Positions 11,201 to 22,839 of a stretch of 64,000 nt of DNA are shown here, in pieces (the stretch's first letter is position 1; every line of letters begins with the position of its first letter). Below the pieces are notes generated by a model. That model was not told the DNA's origin, made no database searches, and was given only the letters and a program-made list of their open reading frames with translations. Both the position numbers and the translations under genes were made by a program. Source of the DNA: Chamaecrista fasciculata (taxonomy: Eukaryota > Streptophyta > Magnoliopsida > Fabales > Fabaceae). The DNA lies in assembly GCA_003254925.1 (NCBI GenBank), contig QANZ01031137.1, forward strand, positions 1 to 64,000, written 5' to 3'.

Positions 11201-14200
11201 ATGGATGGTAATCAGTGTTACAAGGATCATGTCATGCACTCTCTATAAGAACCACAATCTGGCGTCATGACTCCCCCATGCTGTCTTATTATGGACACAG
11301 ATTGCTGGATATATAACCCTAATTTGTGCCTTGATCATTACATTAGAAAAAGGTGTAGCATTCTTAACCAATACAACCTCTTTGGTTGGTTGCTATGGTG
11401 CCTAACTTCATTGCATAGGGGTGTTGGGAATGGAACTTTAAATGAGAAAAGAGAGAATGAAGGGGCTCTCCCAAATGCATCCCCTCATGTGTCTTGCCAA
11501 AAAAAAAAAGCAGAATAAAAACTACATCTTTCAGGGAGAGGAAATTAGAAATTTATAAATTTGGCTTAAAATATTCTAAAATGGTTATGTTATAGATATT
11601 TTGAATATTGAACTTTGAAATAGCATGTGCTGAGCCTAAAATGAATAGCTGATAACATTGAATGTAATTGATTGCCTATAGTTTTCTGTTTAACTATGAG
11701 AAATGAAGCAAGTTGTTTGCATTGTTTTAATAGAAAAATATAATGGTCATTCTGCAGTTTTGGTTTTTGAGGTTCCGAGCTGAAAATGCCTAAATGTTAA
11801 ATGACTGTTAGAATAACTGTAATGACATTTTCGCATGTTAATTGGCTTTGGCATCTGTCTCTCTCTATTCTAAAGTATTAGTTTCTCTGGTTTTATACCA
11901 AAAGTTGTTGTAGCTTCTGATGCCTGCTGCTTTTTCAAGGAATGATGAGGATGATTCAGTAGCGAAGATGAAGGCTGCCGAGGAAGCTTTGGAAGAAAAG
12001 CAGAAGGTACTGCAAGCTTGTTTGTTGGATTTAGTTTCTAATATTATTTAGTCAGTTGTATATCCTTTGTGGTAAGGGTGGGCATGGGGCTTGAGATCAC
12101 TTTCAGTTAATGTTTCCCTCTGTTTGAGTTAAGGATTCCGAGCCTACAACCAACCTGGTGAATGAGTTCATCTTGGCAATTTGAAAGAGGGGGGGAGGGG
12201 AGGGGATGAGCATTGAAGGGAGAGAGATGAAAAATTTGCTTGAGTTGAAGAGTTGAATCACGGAAAATTTGTAAAGATAATATGCTTAAACAAATTAAAG
12301 GTTATGAGTAAATTTCAAATAAACAATGGTGTATCTGGGGTTTCTGAATGTTTTATTTCTTCTGATTTTCTGAATTTCATTGCCATTTGCAGCAAAAGCC
12401 TTCATTTGAGCTTTCTGGAAAGCTTGCTGCAGAAACCAATAGACTCAGAGGTAAGATATTATTTTTTTGTAAAGTACTTCAACCAACCCTGGCTTTTCCC
12501 AGAGTTTTTTTGATTAACCTCCCCTCTTGTTTTGAAACCTACCCAAAGGCTTTTGGACAGCAGAAGGCTGTAGAAAATAAGGAAATTAATGCAGAGGGGG
12601 TCTGTGTAGGTGTCTGTATGTTTCTAAAATGGGAATTTTTAAGAGAATATAATACAAGGGAGATGGAAGTATTTACTCTTATTTGTATATGCATATATAA
12701 TTTTCAATTTTGTTTTTAATTTAGTATTTCTTTCACTTTAATTGTACACTAAATAGTATTTTATTGTCAGGGGTTACATTGTTGTTCAATGAACCACCAG
12801 AGGCTCGAAAACCTGATATAAAATGGCGGCTTTATGTTTTCAAGGGTGGAGAAGTGCTAAATGGTTAGTCTATGTGGCTTCTGCTCTGTATAAAAATCAT
12901 AACATTCGTTTTTCTTTATTTTTCTTGCACCTTACTCATTTCTCCCTCTCCCCTCTCTTTCTTTAATGTGTTGTTTACTTTATTGCAAAGAATAAGCTCT
13001 GCTTCCTCCGTCTGTTTTCTACTTAGTTTCCACATTTTTATGCAAGTTGTTTGCTTGATGAATCATAATTGTGCGTGTTGTGTACAATTATTTTTTCTTT
13101 TAATTTCAATAGATGAATTGCTATACCTTGGGACCTGGGTAGATGACTTCCCTCATTTTGCAGCACTTGTCCTACTTTTATAATTAGATATACTTGGATT
13201 TCTTAGTGATGTTATGCCTCCATTTTTGTTAGTTCCATTCTTATAACTTTGCAATCCTAATTTAATTACTATTTGTCAATTCTTCTTGCTTTAAAAGTTG
13301 TTCTGTTGAAAATCGCCAATTCTTAACTGTCATTGGAAATTCATTTGATTGACTAGTTTCTCAAATTCTGAGAGAGAAAATAAGGTTTCTACTTCGTTTT
13401 GCTCACAAAATGCATATTTTTTACAGAGCCTCTTTATATACATCGCCAAAGTTGTTATCTTTTTGGGAGGGAAAGAAGGGTTGCAGATATCCCAACTGAT
13501 CATCCGTCCTGCAGCAAGCAACATGCTGTTATTCAGTTTCGGTATTCCATAAGCAATCCCATTTGTGTTTCTTTATTGGTTGTGCTAATTGATTTTCCTA
13601 AATTTTTGTTATTACATGCTTTTCCAGGCAAGTCGAGAGGGAGCAATTTGATGGTACAATGAAAAAAGAAATAAGGTAGCATGCATGATTTTTACCATTC
13701 TACATTTTAGGGCTGAAATTTCAATTTGAGGAAAATCTGACTTCTTCTGTTTCTCCACTAGGCCGTATGTAATGGACCTTGGAAGCACAAACAAAACTTT
13801 TATTAATGTAAGTGATAACTGAAGATTCCATTGAATAATTTTTAAAATATATTCTCATGGTGTGGTTGGATGAAAAAGCTGAAGCTAGATGCTGTATGAT
13901 TCTATCGAAGGATTTCTTTGCATTTTGCAGGATAGTCCCATTGAGCCCGAACGTTATTATGAACTACGTGAAAAGGACACCATTAAATTTGGTAATAGTA
14001 GGTAAGAAAGAAATACACATTCATTATTTTGTTTAGATTATATTTGTTTCCTTTTGTAAAGAAGTACTGGGCAACATTTATCATATTTGTTTCTAGGTAT
14101 ACATTCTTGCCCATGATACATAGACTCATAGTTTGGCTACATTCATTAGAAACTAAATGAGTTAATATGGGAAATTAGGTTTGTGTCTAAAAACTTATTT

Positions 14201-15074
14201 CAGCTAGTGAAAAGTATTAAGAGAGATGTCCAGTGCTGGCTTGCTATGTATTGAATTGAAGAGGAGGAGGGTCGTTGGGTGATAAAGGAACAAAAGGGTC
14301 TTAAAAAACAAGATCATGTGTTGATTTGATATTCTGCATGCCTCTTTCCAGCTTAGCTCAAATTATAGTTCTTAACAAAAGTAAGAAATTTGTGTAGACT
14401 GTTGAAGTCATTTAAATCTAAAAGTTGAAAAACAATAAAGTTTGCATTTAGTGACACCTGAAAATGACGGTTCATAATATTTTGACATTCTATTCTCATG
14501 GTTTGATGTGTCTGATTAGATTTTCACAGCTTTAAAGGTCCATTGGATGTTCAAATAATAAATTTCCCTAGTCTACCACTTGAGACACACATGTATCAAA
14601 TAACCTAATTTTGCTGATTGCCATTACAAGTAATCTTGAATCCTTTCACATCTTGAGCAATGTGCATGAAATATATATACAATGCTTAGGGCATCTAAGA
14701 TGGTCATGTCTGGTATGATAATTAGTGGTATCTAACATTAAGTGAGGTACGTAAGATATTCATGCTGGTAGGATGTTTTATTATTTATTTGTTAAATTCT
14801 CAAATATGCCCTCTTGGATAAGATTCAATTTGGTAGTCCCCAATAAAATATTGCAGCTCCTATCCAATAATATGAAATACCAGAAGATTTTGGGTGTTAT
14901 CATTTACCTTCAGTTTTTACATGATGCCATACTAGGTTGTACTGAATGGATATCCATGTATCAGATAATAGGCAACATTATGTATGACTTATTTCAATAC
15001 AATATGAATAACTTCGAATTTTCTTCATTTGCAGCCGAGAGTATGTATTACTACATGAAAATTCAATTGGATAA
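8286..15074 (+). CDS. DDL: DAWDLE/SNIP1-like FHA-domain protein
   Basis: Coding exons: 8286-8837, 10172-10200, 11940-12006, 12393-12450, 12771-12863, 13427-13541, 13628-13675, 13762-13807, 13931-14001 and 15035-15074. All have GT-AG introns and compatible phases, giving 372 residues. Residues 1-184 are an Arg/Ser/His-rich charged region (SRRDRERSPTRRHRH, SISPPPSEKRRHS). A linker helix (KMKAAEEALEEKQ) follows. Residues about 255-372 form the FHA domain: YLFGRERRV with G280-R281, SCSKQH with S296 and H299, DLGSTNKTF (328-334), and a C-terminus REYVLLHENSIG. In Arabidopsis, DDL binds DCL1 through its FHA domain and promotes pri-miRNA processing in the nucleus; human SNIP1 is the counterpart. Arabidopsis DDL is shorter (314 aa), and the difference fits the RS-rich region. 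The first intron is 1.3 kb. A likely 3' UTR extends to about 15370 (AATAAA near 15368). Confidence 0.95.
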
Positions 15075-16330
15075 TGAGCAACGACTGTGAAGTCTGGCCC
15101 TTCTTGCTCATTGGAAGTGATAAGACAGCATTCCATCCGGATATATCTAACAATGTCCTACTTTTGTGTACTTATTTTTTCTCAGGATTTGCCATGAGTA
15201 TTTTCAATTTTGGTAATGTGTCATGTAGAATATTCTTATCAAGAGAAACTATATGGCTGTCACTTACATGTGCTGAACTTGATTGAAATCAATGAAGATA
15301 CATATTGAATTTTGTTGTTTTGTTTTGTTTTTTGTATAATGCCATTATGAATGAGAACTATGCCAAAATAAAATATTATTGATTGATGTTGAGAGAAAAT
15401 GACTTTGGTCTGTGTTGATGACTTTTTCCTCCAACTACTTGTATAAATAACTTTAAGGCAAAACACCCTTTCCTGCCTCTAACATTTACGGTAATTTTCA
15501 GTTATACTCCTAACATTTCATTTGTATCAGTTGTGCCCCCGATGTGAAACGTTAGTTTCAATTATGTCCCTACCCTCGTTAGTGTACTGTTTTTCGGAAC
15601 TTTTGAGCTTCGATCCGTGTTCATTTCAGTTTGTTTTGATAAATGAGTTTATGGTTACTCATTTTCGGCTTCTAAGGATCATTTTGCACATGAAAATTTT
15701 GAGAAAAATGTTTTGTTTTGCTGCATTTCGTTTTGGTCCTTTTTGGGGTTCATCGAGTCCGATTTTCTTCGGATTTGGGGTTATTTTGAGATTAATCTTT
15801 GAAATTGATCCAAGGAATCAAGTTTGTGATGTCCGAAAATTAAAACACATGAAATCTGATCAAAACCGCGCTCAAATCTGATCAGTCATAAAGGCGCTCA
15901 TATATCATTTTATTTAACATTTTTTAATTACCAATTTATATCCACATGTCAATCATATCGTTTCAAGAACCAATCATATTTGGTTTTTATGCCAACATTT
16001 CACACGAAAATTTGCCACATAATTATTACCTCTTTCGTTGTATGATTTTCGTGTAGGTCAATATATGATTTCGCACGGGCTATTTATGTGTAGTGCAAAA
16101 TTATAGTCAAGACGATACACATAATTTCCCATATATAGAAGGATATTTAAAACGTATTGAATTTAATTATCAAATATGCCCATTTCTATAAAATCGAATT
16201 GATTTGTAGTAAATGTATTTTCAAATCATACCATATCTGATTAATCATATCATATCAATCAACATATTCAACACCTTGACATACGTTATTTGCTAATTTA
16301 AAAATGACCCTACCCATCATAATTCTTCCA
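15075..16330. other. DDL 3' UTR and MITE-like sequence
   Basis: The DDL 3' UTR probably ends near 15370-15400. From about 15457 the sequence (AAGGCAAAACACCC..., TGTGAAACGTTAGTTTCAATT) matches the terminal repeat of the palindromic element at 62706-63387, but no matching right end is seen here. The 15900-16330 stretch is AT-rich and shows no feature I can name. Confidence 0.5.
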
Positions 16331-16355
16331 TTATAAAGGTCGCATTATCAGTGTT

Positions 16356-17145
16356 GTGCCAAACCTCAAAATTCCACGCCGTATTATTTTAACGGGACAG
16401 GTTTTTATTCCACGCCGTATTATTTTAACGGGACAGGTTTTTAGAATAGCGAGTATGATGAACCAGAAATTTGATCGCGTCTCGACCATTAATCCTGTCA
16501 TTCGACCCAACTTCACAATCAAGGTTTGCATTGTTCGTCTATGGCATCGGGCATCGTACAACTATGATAAATCAGGGAATGCAGGCGAGGGCATGTTGGA
16601 ATTTGTGCTATGCGCGACAATGAGGTTATGTTTGATTAATTAATTTATATATTGTGCCAAGTTCCTGGACATGTCAGCTGAACAGCTACGCAAGAATACA
16701 AATCAGGTCATTATTAATTTTATTATTTCACACAATTTTTTTTTTTCAATTATCACTTATTGTGTTACTCGCGTTATGTAGACGGATGATGAGCAATGCC
16801 AAATTCCGGAAATATTTGAGTGTTTCTTGGGGAAAAAATTCTTATTCAAAATAAAGGTTAAAGCTTTCTCTCAAAACATGATGCCGTCGTTCACTGTCAA
16901 CAAAATGATAGATCACGAGGATACTATTAAGCGTTATGGTATATCATCCACGGTATTAAATTATAAACGATGTTTTCCTATATTTATGATGTTGCTAAAA
17001 TCATTACTTTTATCAAGATGAATGGTGTCTAATTCTCGAAATAATGATTTCAGGATATCGCTCAGGAAAAAACACCCATTGAAAATGATGGTGAGATGAG
17101 TGAGAAGGTATATTTTTTAATAATAATATCAAATTAGGTTTGTGA

Positions 17146-17176
<31 letters not shown>

Positions 17177-17460
17177 AATATATATATATTTATCAAGCTA
17201 ACGATACATCTAATTTATTTTAGGGATCAGTTTTTCTAGATGATGACGATTTGAAGACACCCGAAGTGAGTCGATCAAAGATTGCTGTGATTGTTGATAA
17301 ATCTATTCCATTCACGGACCTGACTACTTCTCCGGATGATGATTCTAAATCTTCATTGACGATAAACCATTCGGATGACCACTCTATGAGAAATGAAGTC
17401 GGTGAACAGTCAATCAATAAGACGAAGTTGCTGAAGAAGATCAAACAAGAAAAGATTTGA
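16356..17460 (+). pseudogene. RPA1-like (Helitron-associated) OB-fold gene remnant
   Basis: Several coding pieces are visible. At 16356-16560: IPRRIILTGQVF (twice), then FDRVSTINPVIRPNFTIKV and IVRLWHRASY, resembling the first OB fold of plant RPA70-like proteins (tIKVRVvRLW). At about 16790-16945: EIFECFLGKKFLFKIKV..., MPSFTVNKMIDHED, resembling a later OB fold. At 17223-17460: an acidic, Ser/Thr-rich C-terminal piece ending KTKLLKKIKQEKI and a stop. Introns are plausible but I could not phase a full model. Together with the Helitron helicase piece at 24.5 kb and the terminus at 25121 this suggests the RPA gene of an autonomous-type Helitron, or a host RPA-like copy carried by it. Confidence 0.5.
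16371..16442 (+). repeat. Perfect 36-bp tandem duplication
   Basis: A 36-bp unit beginning ATTCCACGCCGTATTATTTT (16371-16406) is followed directly by an identical copy (16407-16442). Thirty-six bases are 12 codons, and the surrounding RPA-like frame stays open, giving IPRRIILTGQVF twice. Confidence 0.9.
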
Positions 17461-18374
17461 TGTTTTTGTTTGTTTCAAGTTTTCATACATTGTTGGTGCT
17501 TTGAGTATTATGTCTTTTTAAGTTACGTGTTATTTTGAGATTTTAATGTTGGTTTCGTCATCGTTTGTGTTCTGTCGTTACGTTTTTTACATAAACTCTG
17601 AATTCCATCACTTTATATTTTAATAAAGTTTCATCTTTTGATCTCATAGTATCGTACGTGTCATTTTTTATGTCTTTTCAATCATTTGTAGAAATTGACG
17701 TACACTATAGTATAATAAATATCGAATAAGATAAATTGATTTTACACTCATAAAATACATAATCAAATAATATAATGTAAATCCCAACTAAGTACGGAAT
17801 TGGTCTGTATTAGCGGAAGGAGGAATAAAAAGTTTATATAATTGCTAAGTTTATATAATTGGTCTGTAAATCCCAAATAAGATTTGGTTTTACCTATCAA
17901 GTGATAAATAAAAAGTTTATAAAATTGCTAAATAGATCTTGATAAAAATTTCATTATTTGAATCCAGCCACACATAGGATTGGTGTTGAATTCCATATCT
18001 ACGTTGCAAATTAAGTAAAACCAAATCTTTTTGGCGGAAAAAAAAAGTAAAGCCAAATCTTTCCTTTTATATATGTAATAAAACCTTCAAGAATCAGATA
18101 AAGTAATAGAGGAGAAAAAAAAACAAGGGTCCATTTAATTCTGTTCTTAAAAAATTATGATAATGGATATGAGAAATAGTAATTAGTAAGAGATGTAATA
18201 GTAAATTAGTAATCATAACCTAAATAAGAGATATTATATATATAGTGGATTTTATAAAATTAAAATTTGAATTTGAAAAAAATACACAGAAACAATCCAT
18301 ATTAATTTGAATTTATAATTGCAGAGGATCAAGGATCGTAATCGCAAAATAGCATAATTACTGGATTTAATTTA
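17461..18374. other. AT-rich sequence after the RPA-like remnant
   Basis: No coding region is seen. Short near-repeats of AAAAAGTTTATA and AAATCCCAA occur around 17815-17930. The stretch may be the interior of the decayed Helitron or an insertion into it. Confidence 0.35.
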
Positions 18375-18811
18375 GGGTAAATTACGGAAAAGGGCCCTGT
18401 GGTTTGGCCCTGTTTCAGATAGGGTACATGTGGTTTGAAAAGTTTCAAATTGGGGCCTGAGGTTAACTCCGTTTGCAAAAAGGGTCCCGAGGTATATTTC
18501 CATCCAAAATTTAACGGAAATTCTAGTTAAAATACTATTTTAAGACCCTAACTATTAATTTTTTTGCGTTTGAATCCCTATTTCTTACAATTTCATCCTA
18601 AGGACTAGAAAGTTATTAAAAAAAGTTTATGATCTTTATNTCTTAAAATAGTATTTTAACTAAAATTTCCGTTAAATTTTGGATGGAAATATACCTCGGG
18701 ACCCTTTTTGAAAACGGAGATAACCTCAAGCCCCAATTTGAAACTTTTCAAACCACATGTACCCTATCTGAAACAGGGCCAAATCACATGACCCTATTTT
18801 GTAATTTACCC
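18375..18811. mobile_element. MULE-type MITE, 437 bp, perfect 9-bp TSD
   Basis: Terminal inverted repeats of about 170 bp (left GGGTAAATTACGGAAAAGGG; right complement GGGTAAATTACAAAATAGGG) are flanked by the perfect 9-mer TTTAATTTA (18366-18374 and 18812-18820). The element is almost entirely palindromic with a short AT-rich loop. It is non-coding and contains one N. Confidence 0.85.
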
Positions 18812-19283
18812 TTTAATTTATTTTGAGATTCCAGATTTGATCTTTTGCTATTTAAAAGTGATTTGGAAAAAATAAAATAATTTTCATTTTTCAAATCATG
18901 TTGGCTGATGTGACTGTACCATTGAGTGAGGCTTGCTAAAGTTTGGAGATATGTGATTTCCTAAAACTTAGCTATATAATATTGAAATATATATGTTGTG
19001 TATTCAGAAAATTAAAAAAATTAATGTAAATTGACTTCAAATTAATGTAAATTGACATCAAATTTATTTTCAGAATAGTTCTTAAAATAAATATTAGTAA
19101 ATATATTTGTTTCTTCTTATTAAACAATATATTTTTAAATTCAAATTTAAAAAATAAATTAAATATTCTAAAAGGTTGAAACAGATCGAATCAATCAATC
19201 CAAAACTTTCCTAATAATACACCATGAACCTCTAATTATCAGTATAAATAATACATATATAATAATGCCCGCATATATGTATA
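18812..19283. other. AT-rich intergenic sequence
   Basis: I see no gene or delimited repeat here apart from a short near-duplication of TTAATGTAAATTGAC at about 19021-19055. Confidence 0.4.
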
Positions 19284-19462
19284 CTAGAGGCTTTGCGTGC
19301 CCTAACGGGCACGCAAATATGTATGTAAAATAAATGAGGGACTAAATCGTTAACACATTAAAAAAGAAGGGATCAAATAATAATTTTCCTCTTATTATTA
19401 ATTTTGTACTATAGTTTTAAAATGTGGACGACCAGAAAGGAGTGGAGCCATATAATATAAGA
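19284..19462 (-). mobile_element. Short non-autonomous Helitron, 179 bp, complete
   Basis: On the minus strand it begins TCTTATATTATATGGCTCC (at 19462) and ends in the hairpin GCGTGCCCTAACGGGCACGC followed by AAAGCCTCTAG. The base before the start is A and the base after CTAG is T, the canonical Helitron A|T insertion site. There is no coding capacity. It has the same length as the copy at 42514-42692. Confidence 0.88.
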
Positions 19463-20003
19463 TATATAGGCAGCATAGATGGGCATAAATTAAAGAAAAG
19501 TATGGGTATGATGGAAGAAGGAACCAGAAATAATAAAGTAATCAATCTTCCTCTAAATTAAAGAATCCATACTTCATACTATTTAATTTTAAATTATTGA
19601 ATTGGTCTGTATTAGCGAATTTAATTTATAAAGATTGGAAAGAAATCATCCTTTTATCTACCATTTAATTTTGTGATTTATTAACAAATTGGGATTTGTA
19701 TTATAATCATATGTTTGGAGAAATCACATGGTAGCTGGTGGTCGTGTTAATGGGTTCCCTTAGAAGTTTTCTTATAGAAAAATTAATAGATTGTCAAGTA
19801 CAATCTACATTTTTTTTTTGATACAATCAAGTACAATCTACATGAATAACTAAATGAGAAAAAAAACGTAAATAAATATTAGTGAATTACCAATCTAGTG
19901 ACAAACATCATTTAAAACGTAAATCCAAGTGAGTTAACCCACAATTTAAATTTAATCAAGAAAAGGTAAGACAAACCCAAATATCCACAAACTTAAAATA
20001 AAG
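19463..20003. other. AT-rich intergenic sequence
   Basis: I see no gene or clear repeat here; there are only short A-rich and T-rich runs. Confidence 0.35.
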
Positions 20004-20661
20004 GGGGAATTGCATTTATCCACTCTGAATTATATACTCAATTGCAATGTCCACCCTAATTTATCAAAAATAGCAATTAATCCCCTGATCTATTAATTTT
20101 GTAGCAATGTCCCCCCAACGTTAGTAACACCGTTATCTTTTTATTTTTTAAATTCATGTGACTCATATAAATATTTAATAAAATAGTCAAATGACATAGT
20201 TATCCTTATAATGATTTAAATTTTATAGTTTAAAAATATATCATACATTTTCTTTTGTGAAGTATTTATATAGGAGATGCGACTAATAACAAATTGATTA
20301 TTGTTTTTGGAAGACTTTTTTCATAACGAAGTTCATAATGATTTAGCGGCAAGAAAAAGTTCAAAATAGTGGTTTAGCCATGAGAGAAGAGATGGATATA
20401 GTTTTGATGTTTCTATCAACACCCAATTATAAATTTGAAAAATATAAGGGTATTAGGTCATTTAAAATTATTTGATAAGTTTATAAAACATATGCAACTC
20501 ACATGAGACTTAAAATATATAAAAGATAACGGTGTTACTAACGGTTGGAGAGACGTTGCTACAAAATTAATAGATTAGGTGGTTAATTCCTATTTTTGAT
20601 AGATTAGAGTGGACATTGCAATTGAATATATAATTTAGGGTGGGTAAATACAATTTTCCCC
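20004..20661. mobile_element. MITE with long terminal inverted repeats, about 658 bp
   Basis: The left end GGGGAATTGCATTTATCCAC pairs with the complement of the right end (GGGGAAAATTGTATTTACCC). Homology continues for about 200 bp, including GATAACGGTGTTACTAACG in both arms. AAAATAAA flanks both sides, a near-perfect 8 to 9-bp duplication. No ORF of interest is present. It is probably MULE-type by analogy with the neighbours. Confidence 0.65.
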
Positions 20662-21829
20662 AAAATAAATAAAAAAAGAACCAGCCGATGTGTTAAACAA
20701 AAGGAAAGGATGAATGTAAAAAATTAAATATTAAAATTTTATATATATAACATTTCTGCATCAATCAAAATAGAGTAAGCAAAAAACACTTTCATATAAA
20801 GGAAAAGAGAAATGAAATTTAATCTGAATGTAGAGAGATATTTAGTGGTCTCTACATATATAGAAGAAAATGAATAAGAGAGAATCACCATTTAAAATTC
20901 AAATTTATATGAATCTACAAAAATCATGGAATGAAAAAATATGGGATGAAAATAGTAAGAATAAAAAAACAAAATTAGAATACAAATAACAGAGATGCAA
21001 CGAAAAATTGAAATGAAACTTGATAAGGATTTCATTGAATTCAATCCGAAAATCAAGGAGATAATCATGTTAATAAGTGAATACCAATAGGAAATTGAAT
21101 ACAATATTTGTTGGTGTGTGTGCTCACATGCTGCATACTTTGAAGGATTTACACCATCCTATTTTCTTCAAAAAATTGATAATTAGCATGCCCTTTGAAT
21201 GACAAAACGTGGTGGCACAATTTTTGGGTATCCATATAGCATGTTAATGTTTTTATGACTCACCTTGAGGCTATAAAACTATAATAAAAAGTAAATTAAA
21301 TAGTTGTTACATATGGGACAAACAGGGCACATTAGAAGCTATAAATTTAGTGGTTATGAACAAGTCTTCATTTGACATAGTTGAAAGAATTCAGGATTCT
21401 ATACTTCCCAATGGTCCTAAAACTTGTGTTTAAGTGTGCTATCGTTCACCAAGTCTGTTTGTTTCTTTATGCGAAGTCCAATTTGCTGTTCGTGTAGCTT
21501 GACTACGTGCCTTACTTTACTTAAAAAGCTATTCCTATGCCTAATGGATTATGGCAAAATAAAACCCCATTTATACATGGTCAATAAATATTTTCTCTAA
21601 CATGTTGTTCAATACACGTAGATACATGTGCTTAACCGCTTGTCTTGAAAGGACACTTTTATTGCAATAAAGTGATGCAGGATTTAGTGAGGAAGAATTC
21701 ACGCCTCAAGTGTATTTTGTTACAAAATACCATGCTCCAATAACAGCTACGTACAAGCACCTTATCAAAGGTCCCATGACACCGGTTGGCGGTCCTCACC
21801 AAGCGGAATGCAAGTTTATACTAAATTAA
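20662..21829. other. Unassigned sequence
   Basis: No convincing gene is seen. Short ORFs lack family features. From about 21100 the base composition becomes less AT-rich, grading into the GC-richer mosaic that follows. Confidence 0.35.
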
Positions 21830-21885
21830 GCTGCCACCAACGGCACGGGCGTCACCGCCGTAAATGGAGGCGCCGATGGGAGTGC

Positions 21886-21981
21886 GGACGCCAATAGGAA
21901 TACAGGCACGGACGCCAATATGAATACAAGTGCGGACGCCAATATGAATACGGGCGTGGACGCCAATGTGAATACAGGCGC
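21886..21981 (+). repeat. 24-bp minisatellite, four units
   Basis: Four 24-bp units start at 21886, 21910, 21934 and 21958, each beginning GGACGCCAAT and continuing with AGGAATACAGGC-like sequence, with 1 to 4 differences per unit. Twenty-four bases preserve frame. The frame running from about 21830 to 22075 is open without an ATG and reads an octapeptide repeat of the form ADANMNTG. Whether it was ever coding is unknown. Confidence 0.85.
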
Positions 21982-22839
21982 TGCCGTGAGCGTGGTTTAC
22001 CAGATAAGTTTAACTTTTAAACGTCTCTCTGATTACGAATTTACTATTTGCCATTATTTGATCATAGATTTCAATTAATTTGAGAATGGGACTCGGTATG
22101 CTAGCACTTGCTTTAAAATTACTGTCATAGCTTGAACAAAGTTTGAGATTATGGCTTGAACTAGACGACACATGAGGTGTTTGACATAATGTCTGCGAGA
22201 ACTTTGATAAAGTTAAATACATACTTACATTTTTGCTTGTTTTATTTTGATAAAGTAATCACAATTGTACATGGTTAGCTATATGGGTAAACCTTGAATA
22301 TGCCCATAACGGGTTGATTTTGTGGAGGACTTATATGGATGCTTACACTGTATTTGCGCACCTTGCATGCCTATTATGTGGACGGCTTTTCCGTGGATGA
22401 AAGTAATCTCTAAATTGCTAAGCACAACTTTTACAATGTTGTTTCTAACGAAGTAGGATATGCCTCAAGAGCATTTGAATTACATTTCATAAAGACAGGG
22501 GTAGCCTTGATAAGGATTACACTAAGAAAGATTTTACTTCAAATTCTTTATACCACCATTACTGTCAGGTATCATGGTACTTTTATTCTTGGATTTCTTA
22601 ACGGATACATAAAATCCTTTTTGGCCCTTGGCTCAATTTCATGTGGATTGGACTTGTTTAAATAATAATACGCATAGAATGCTTGGTTTTGGTACCATTT
22701 TTCAAAACGCAAGGCATAACTAAACAATATTGTTTTAGTCTTTCTCATAAATGCTAACAAGCACTGTCTTGACATTAATATTATGTGATGACTCATCAGC
22801 TTCTTTATTTAAGAACTCAGGCACTTCTCAGCACTTGGA

